DNA of 64,000 bases from Vitellaria paradoxa (lineage: Eukaryota; Streptophyta; Magnoliopsida; Ericales; Sapotaceae): the NCBI GenBank assembly GCA_019916065.1, contig CM034236.1, positions 48,165,144-48,229,143 on the forward strand, in the 5' to 3' direction. Below, one piece after another: positions 58,266-64,000 of the stretch. The notes beneath the pieces were generated by a model. The model was given only the letters and a program-made list of their open reading frames with translations, was not told where the DNA came from and did not search any database. The position numbers and the translations under genes were made by a program. Position 1 is the first letter of the stretch. Every line of letters starts with the position of its first letter.

Positions 58266-58436
58266 CTAAGACTTCATTTGGAATGATCAAAAATTTTAAA
58301 AAATAATAAAAAATATTAAAAAAATTTAAAAATTATTTATTTTTTATCTCATTATATAAACTACGATTTCACAATTTATTTTATTTTATTTTAATTTATT
58401 TTATTTTTTACTATTTCAAACGTATTCTAAAAGAGT
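58266..58436. mobile_element. MITE-like copy, family B (inverted)
   Basis: Starts GACTTCATTTGGAATGATCA and ends TATTTCAAACGTATTCTAAA. The interior TTTTTATCTCATTATATAAA followed by CTACGATTTCACAATT is the complement of the family B core. Confidence 0.55.
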
Positions 58437-58970
58437 TATTCAATTCAATGGAATGCCGACCATCATGTTACACGTGATTGCCGTTTTGGAAGCACACTCT
58501 CTAACAAAGAGTTAGCACCAAAGATTACACATCTTGTCCTGACAACGTATGAGCAGGCTTGTCAATGGTTAAAAAGTGGGCATTCAGGGTCAAATCGCTT
58601 GAATTAAGGATCTGGCGAGAAAGAAGAAACGGTGGAAAAAAAGGAAAAGAAAATGAGGAGACAAGAAATGTACTATGAAATCTCAACCAAATTATTTGAA
58701 CAAAATCAGAAAAATATAAGAAAATAAAAACTATTTATTGTTTTTAATTTTTTAAATTCAATAAAGTTTTATTTTCTATTACAATAAAACAAAATGAGTA
58801 ATTACAATATTTTTTTTTAAGATGAAAAAAATACAGGAGCATGTTAAAATTTTATCCACAAGACATGTCATGCATGTGGATGTGAAACAGATACATGTCG
58901 TTTATTTATTTATTTATTTATTTTTTTTTGGACTTGGTAAAATTAGAATATTTACTTAAGGCTAGGTTTA
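58437..58970. other. Intergenic DNA, nothing recognised
   Basis: (TTTA)n at about 58900-58922. No other feature. Confidence 0.45.
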
Positions 58971-58972
58971 AC

Positions 58973-59128
58973 TTTGGTTCTGTTTGGCCTACTAAAGTTT
59001 ATCAAAACTTACCAATTTTTAACTATTTTTTTTGTTTATTTCAATTAAATTTTAATATTTATTACTTTTATATCACATCTTTTAATTTTTACAGTACTTT
59101 TTGACCAAAATTTGATCAACCAAACGCA
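58973..59128 (+). mobile_element. MITE, family A
   Basis: The left end TTGGTTCTGTTTGGCCTACT and the right end TTGATCAACCAAACGCATAT are inverted. The core has TTATTACTTTTATATCACAT and TTTTTACAGTACTTTTTGAC as in the other family A copies. Confidence 0.65.
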
Positions 59129-59317
59129 TATCATTCAAAAAATAAAGAAATCGATGAGTCAAATTTGGACTCCTGCATCTGAACGTTTTAAAGTCAAACA
59201 CCGTGTGGGCTATTAATTAATTAAGTGCAAGACCTTTCACTAATAGAAAAAAAAAACGTGAAAAACGTGGTTAATTAAATGAATGACAAAAATACAGTTG
59301 CAGAAAAGACAAAAGCT

Positions 59318-59450
59318 CTGTTTGGAGTAAAAATTTTTTTTCAAAAAATTAAAAAAATTATTTATTTTTATCATATTTTATAAATTATAAATTATAATTT
59401 ATTTTATTTTATCTTATTTTATTTTTTTATATCAAACGCACCCAAAATAA
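59318..59450. mobile_element. MITE-like copy, family B (inverted)
   Basis: Starts CTCTGTTTGGAGTAAAAATT and ends TATATCAAACGCACCCAAAA, with TAAATTATAAATTATAATTT in place of the core. Short inverted ends of the GTTTGG/CAAACG type. Confidence 0.5.
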
Positions 59451-59584
59451 GACGTAACGTTGGGTTGACTACAAAACTCATATTTCCGAGCTATTATGGT
59501 ATAGATTTTTGTGTTGAACAATAAAAAGCCGAATGCAAACCTCATTGAACAATTTTTTTTTTTTTTTTGATTTGATGCTCACCG

Positions 59585-59712
59585 TCAGAAATACAAACCT
59601 CGTAATTCACCCAAAAAAATAAGAATAAAAAATAAAAATAAATACAAACCTCGCAGTTCACCCACAAAAAAAAAAAAAAAAAAAAAAAAGGAAATACAAA
59701 CCTCGTTAAACT
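59585..59712 (+). repeat. Three tandem ~55-bp units with A runs
   Basis: AAATACAAACCTCGYARTTCACCCA occurs near 59589 and 59640, and a partial third copy follows the A run near 59693. Confidence 0.6.
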
Positions 59713-59959
59713 TCTGCACGGGTCCCCCCCATCAACACCATCCCCTTCTTTGTCAAACTAAAGGAGTTTCTGTGGATGCATTTTTTTTAGAAGAAAATGA
59801 GTGTTCTATGTTGCTATATCCTCGACAAAGTTCGAATCTAACGAACATACATAATTACATATATATATATATATATAACCATACAATGCCTGGTTGGAGC
59901 GTCGAAAAAAAATAATAATAATAAGTAAATTTTAAATTGTTAAGTGTTTCTTGTGTTTT

Positions 59960-60235
59960 TAAAGTTATAAAAAAGTTAATAAAAATTAAAGAAAAGTGGA
60001 GAGAAGAGTGGTGTTTGGATGGCTAAAAACCAAAAAAAAAAAAAAGAAAAGAAAAGAAAAATTAAGTAGAAGAAAATGACACTTGACGAAATTTGATGGA
60101 AAAAATTTGAAAAAAATAAATAGGAGTTAGAGAAAGTTAGTAAGAGTAAAGTATTTATGGTGTTGAGAAAGTTAAAGAAAATTTAAAAATTTTAAAAAGT
60201 TAGAGATTTTTGACCAAATTTAACACTTCAAATGT
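59960..60235. mobile_element. MITE-like element
   Basis: Begins GTGGTGTTTGGATGGCTAAA (60009) and ends near TTGACCAAATTTAACACTTC, with A/G-rich interior (GATGGAAAAAATTTGAAAAA) resembling the complement of the family A interior. Ends approximate. Confidence 0.4.
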
Positions 60236-61125
60236 ACACGTACGTACCCTTTTCAACGGGACTGACTTAGAATATTTCAATCTTATCATGTCAATAAATA
60301 GCTAAATTGTAGATTGAGCAAATACAGCAATACAATTGTTTGTCTCAATATGTATTTATTATATTGTATATATATATATATATTGTATAAACAATTCAAG
60401 AATGGAAATCCTCCAAATGGAGTAAGAGCAATCCATTTATTAATATACCGCTCTTTTTTCTTTCTTCGTAATACTAGGAGCCTTTCGTCTTAGGTGGATT
60501 TTAAGTCCACAGTGAAATCCCAGGAATATCAGCCTTGGAGAAAAAGGTTTAATTGTCCATTTTATTAATATACAAGGCATTCTCAAGATACATTCTCAAG
60601 ATAATTCAAAACAGAAGCAACTGGACGTACGACTTGGCCCTCTAATTTTTTGATGGTCTCATATTCTTTGATCTGCTTCTAAGCTTTTGGAATATAATTT
60701 TTACTGTCCCACCATTGGATCATATTTGTATGCTAGTGCATTAATGTCATCCAATGGGGGAGGCAGTACTACACTGCTCCCACTTCCAGCAGTGCACCGT
60801 AGAGGCCGCCTATCATAAGAGGAAAAATTATACTTAAACTAGAAAAAATGGTGGTTTCATCTGATCCTCATGTGGAATAATTTCTCTCGCAAAGGCATTG
60901 CCACATTTGATCTAATGGTGAAAATACACTGTACGCATAAGGTGATCTAATAATAGGGCAGTGCGCTACTTTTAACAATACGCTGCAGAGGCCCCCGTTT
61001 CAAATTAGAGGCCGTCGAGCAGGTTACGGCAACTTTTTATGGACAATTTTTGTCATAATTAGTGGGGGAAGAGCGTTAACTAGAATGAATCGAGAGTTGA
61101 CACCGTCAGATCACTGGAGTTAATT
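60236..61125. other. Intergenic DNA, nothing recognised
   Basis: Moderately GC sequence with a loose repeat of GCAGTRC..CTGC...GCAGAGGC-type strings at about 60765-61000. No gene, RNA or terminal repeat supported. Confidence 0.35.
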
Positions 61126-61138
61126 TTTGTACCTATTT

Positions 61139-61399
61139 CTGTGGGTCGGGAAGAAACCTGCAGCCGCTATATGAAGGTATGCATTGAATGAAGCTCGTCC
61201 AGTAGACCAAGCCAACAATGACCCACGAGGTGGTAAATCAGCCTAGACAAACTCTGGCTGACCGACTCGATCGAGAAAAACTGTTAAAAATCCGCAAAAA
61301 TAGTAACCCACTCTCCCGAAAGAGAGTTAAACCTGGGATTGCACGTGATCCAAGCCCTTAAATGCCCCCGAACTCCCGCTTTGTCACCCCCGAAGGGGC
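61139..61399 (-). mobile_element. SINE family copy 2 (261 bp)
   Basis: On the minus strand it begins CCCCTTCGGGGGTGACAAAG and shows a B-box-like CCAGGTTTAACTCTC. The body has GAGAGTGGGTTACTATTTTT, GTCGGTCAGCCAGAGTTTGT and CTAGGCTGATTTACC, and it ends TAGCGGCTGCAGGTTTCTTC then CCGACCCACAG. It aligns along its length with the copy at 63415-63675. Flanks TTTGTACCTATTT (61126-61138) and TTTGTCCCTACTT (61400-61412) match at 11 of 13. Confidence 0.8.
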
Positions 61400-61546
61400 T
61401 TTGTCCCTACTTGATAGGTGAATTTTTCGGCCAAGTTTATTTTTTATCTTTGTACTCGAGGGTCAATCTTTGTCAGGTTTGAGAAAACCTTTGCACGCCT
61501 ATGTTATCTTACGCCAGAAATTGTTCTCGGTGTCTTGGTCCAGATG

Positions 61547-62142
61547 CAATGTTAAAACCGTTTATCGTATCGGAAAAGTAGTCGAGTCACAGGTTAGTAA
61601 TTCAATCATCAGTTTAATTGAAATTGAATCGAAATTAAATCGTAACGTCATAAATATATTTAAATATATAAATAAAATATAAAAATATGTTAAAATTATA
61701 TAATAATTTTAAAAACATATATTTTTTTTACATATTCTTCTACTCTATTTTGTTTTACTAATAAAAAATATCAACAAAATGTGTTGTAAAATAAAATCAC
61801 TTAAAATTAATATATTATATAAGTAAAATTAAGGAAAAATAAAAAACAATAAGTATCAGTAGTTCAGTGGGATAATAGTACTTTACAACAAAATAGTCAT
61901 AGGTTCGATTTTAGGCTAATGCATGTTAGTTTATTTATTTTATCATTCAAAAAAAAAATGGTCCGGTTCAACCGGCAAAACTGGCACCGGTTCACCGGTT
62001 GAACCGGTGAGTTATTAATTTTAGGCCGATTCAACAGTCCACTAAGTTTTACCAATAAACCGAACCGTTTCTTAGACCAATTTTCGGTTCAACCGGTTCA
62101 ACCAACCAACCAACCGATCCGGTCTGATTTTTAAAACCACAT
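61547..62142. mobile_element. TIR-type element rich in GGTTCAACCGG motifs
   Basis: The left end ATGTTAAAACCGTTTATCGT and the reverse complement of the right end ATGTGGTTTTAAAAATCAGA are loosely alike. The interior right half has multiple CCGGTTCAACCGG palindromes. It encloses a SINE at 61852-61957. Ends and superfamily are uncertain. Confidence 0.4.
61852..61957 (+). mobile_element. Short tRNA-derived SINE
   Basis: Head GTATCAGTAGTTCAGTGGGA (A-box region) and CATAGGTTCGATTTTAGG (B-box region) are followed by a short T-rich body and an A run at 61948-61957. Unlike the 260-bp family it has an A tail. No clear target duplication was found. Confidence 0.55.
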
Positions 62143-63020
62143 TTCAGAGTTGTATCTCATCGACAAGTCAACGAACCTTCTTTGCCGTTCACCTAAGTAA
62201 GAGAAACCCAAAACCAATTCCCGAAAACGATAAAACTTTATAAGAGGTAATAAGTAGTCTATATATTTACAGATATGTCTATTTTATCGAATCTCTCTCT
62301 GATATATTATTCGAATCGTTATACTCTTCGCGCAAGTCACTCTTCGTGCGAGTCAAAACTTGCTCGACGAATAATTTTGCCACCATTGGACTATTGTAAT
62401 TATAACTATTATTCATTGTTGTAGTTATGACTATTGTTCATAATTATAGTTACGACTATTGTTTAGTAGAATTTTAGTTACTATTATCAAGTTATTAATT
62501 TTTTTTACTTTTTATCACTAGATAGACGTTAGCTCCCATAAATCTTTTTTATATTTTATATTTTTATTTTTTGTTTTTTGGTACGTTATTACCTCTCAGC
62601 ATCAATGGAAATGAATATTCCACTAAAATGTCATTTGTTTTAGAAATTAGGATCAAGCAAATAATTAGGTGGGTGTGATCTTTTTTGGGCAAGCAATTTT
62701 GTCGGTGTGACCTGTGGTTGATTGAAGGATAAACGTAGACGAAATATTTTGCTTGATTTGGTTTTTATTTTATAAAGAAATTATAAAAATGAGTATGCCG
62801 CCTTTACCTTTCAAAACAACCAAAAAAAAAAAAAAAAAGTATGCCGCCTTGGTCACTTTGGGCATTTTGAATTTTTGATGATTCCCTACGCATGGGTGGA
62901 GCATGAAAATTGAAAAGAGCCTGAACGCGTGGCAACCGTGCTTTGGAACTAAAAAGCAGGCCCAGTTAAGCGCCACGAGTGTGCGCCACTTATCAATCTG
63001 ATGTCAATTTAAAGTTAAGA
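62143..63020. other. Intergenic DNA, no gene recognised
   Basis: At about 62320-62370 TCGCGCAAGTCACTCTTCGT is followed by a near copy. At 62388-62470 four imperfect ~25-bp repeats of GTAGTTATGACTATTGTTCA occur. Nothing else supported. Confidence 0.4.
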
Positions 63021-63043
63021 ATAGTAAGGAAGGATGACAGCTG

Positions 63044-63300
63044 TTTTCGGAATAGTCGAATTGATTTAGATAGCGGGCTATAAAATTTGGAATCATATGG
63101 TCTTAACTTCGATTTCTCTGCGGAAGGGCAATTATTCTTTTATTGTGAGGGTTGGTTAACAGTTTTTTTGGCTGAGCCGATCAGCTAAAACTTGTCTAGA
63201 CTGATTTACTTTTGTGATTTTTAGTCAGTTAGGATCACAGAGTAAGTTTCACCCAGTACTTACCCCTATTTTTTAGAGGCTGCGAGTTTTTTCGTATTAG
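63044..63300 (+). mobile_element. SINE family copy 3 (257 bp) with perfect 18-bp target duplication
   Basis: Flanked by AAGGAAGGATGACAGCTG at 63026-63043 and 63301-63318, identical over 18 bases. The body shows a B-box-like TTAACTTCGATTTCTC, GGTTGGTTAACAG, CTGAGCCGATCAGC, CTTGTCTAGACTGATTTAC and an end of GAGGCTGCGAGTTTTTTCGT. These align in order with the other two copies although many positions differ. Confidence 0.85.
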
Positions 63301-63414
63301 AAGGAAGGATGACAGCTGAGGTGATGTGTCATTTACAAGCTTTTTCTATAATTATTTCAAATTTATCAAAATTAATTATCTACTTAGCTTGAAGACAAGA
63401 AATAGAAAATTTTG

Positions 63415-63675
63415 CCCCTTTGGGGGTGGCCGAGTGGAAGTCGGGTTCGCCTTAGCTTGGGCCTCTCGAGGTTCCAGGTTCGACTCCCCCACAGGGGGGT
63501 GGGTTACCACTGTAATGGCGGGTGCCTAATGGCCTCCTCTCGGTCGTGCTGGTCAGCCAGGGCTTGCCTAGGCTGGTTAACTCTCCAGGGGCCTTTGCCG
63601 ACTAGGGTCCTGGAGCGTGCTTCGCCCTGTGCGCACCCCAGTACGGGATAGCGGCTGCGTACTTCCACGTACCAG
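63415..63675 (+). mobile_element. SINE family copy 1 (261 bp) with perfect 18-bp target duplication
   Basis: Flanked by AAGAAATAGAAAATTTTG at 63397-63414 and 63676-63693. The head is tRNA-like: GGGGGTGGCCGAGTGGAAGT contains an A box and CCAGGTTCGACTCCCC a B box, expected to be transcribed by RNA polymerase III. The body contains GTGCTGGTCAGCCAGGGCTT and CCTAGGCTGGTTAACTC, and the 3' end is GATAGCGGCTGCGTACTTCC then ACGTACCAG. There is no A tail. Open frames across it (63326-63651) are chance frames in GC-rich sequence. Confidence 0.92.
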
Positions 63676-63693
63676 AAGAAATAGAAAATTTTG

Positions 63694-64000
63694 AGTTAAG
63701 TAAAAAAAAAAAAATTAAATTTTTTGATAAGTTATTAAATGTTAATGCACTTTGAAAAAAAAAATTAATTTTCAGTAAACTCAAAAATATTATTAACCAA
63801 TAATACAAAAACTAGATGCAACTAAAGTTAAGATTAAATTTTGATTTAACAAAAAAAAAGAGATATATATCACTTATATATTTTAAATTTTAAGTTTTAT
63901 TTTTTAGTTAACTGAAATTGAATAAAATGTTCTATAGTTTCATTTATATATATATATATATATATATATTAAAATATTTTATTTTTTGATTTGTGAAATT
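63694..64000. other. AT-rich intergenic DNA with (TA)n
   Basis: (TA)n at 63946-63969. Nothing else supported. Confidence 0.5.

Noticed and set aside
63416..63495. A possible tRNA gene with A and B boxes
   Set aside because: The acceptor ends do not pair as in a tRNA, and the sequence is the head of a 261-bp unit with an 18-bp target duplication; two relatives lie nearby.
63326..63651. Plus-strand frames of 67 and 79 codons
   Set aside because: They run through the SINE and its border and have no family similarity.

Overview
The window is nuclear DNA of a flowering plant. It has spliced genes with GT-AG introns, a BES1/BZR1-type transcription factor, a UNE2-type MFS transporter, plant copia and L1 retroelements, tRNA-derived SINEs and many short MITEs. 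Intergenic DNA is very AT-rich. The species cannot be named from sequence alone.

Only two intact cellular genes are supported. On the minus strand at about 23.4-25.2 kb lies a two-exon BES1/BZR1-family brassinosteroid transcription factor. On the plus strand at about 53.7-57.7 kb lies a four-exon MFS transporter. Everything else is mobile or repeated DNA, or AT-rich sequence with nothing recognisable.

Layout: 0.6-1.7 kb, a non-autonomous hAT-like element. 3.17-8.22 kb, a Mutator-like element with ~80-bp TIRs and 9-bp target duplications. It carries an almost complete but broken CBF/DREB1 (AP2/ERF) copy, and that copy was split by a 1.1-kb hAT-like element and a 3.2-kb hAT transposon with a decayed transposase. 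10.7-20.9 kb, an L1-type LINE on the minus strand whose ORF1 is interrupted by a young 4.5-kb copia element (LTRs near-identical). 25-42 kb, MITE families, a tandem MITE dimer, one SINE and LTR fragments. 42.3-47.6 kb, a scrambled SIRE-type copia element in which a permuted plus-strand copy sits inside an antisense LTR of its own family, itself inserted in an older tandem array. 50.7-52.7 kb, a minisatellite leading into a ~11.5-copy, 146-bp satellite whose monomer holds a 15-bp perfect hairpin. 61.1-63.7 kb, three copies of one ~260-bp SINE family, two with perfect 18-bp target duplications.

Several decayed coding sequences have lost tryptophan codons to stops (TGG to TAG, TGA or TAA) and show other G-to-A changes, as expected of methylated, silenced DNA. 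No CRISPR array, rRNA gene, functional tRNA gene or bacterial feature was seen.
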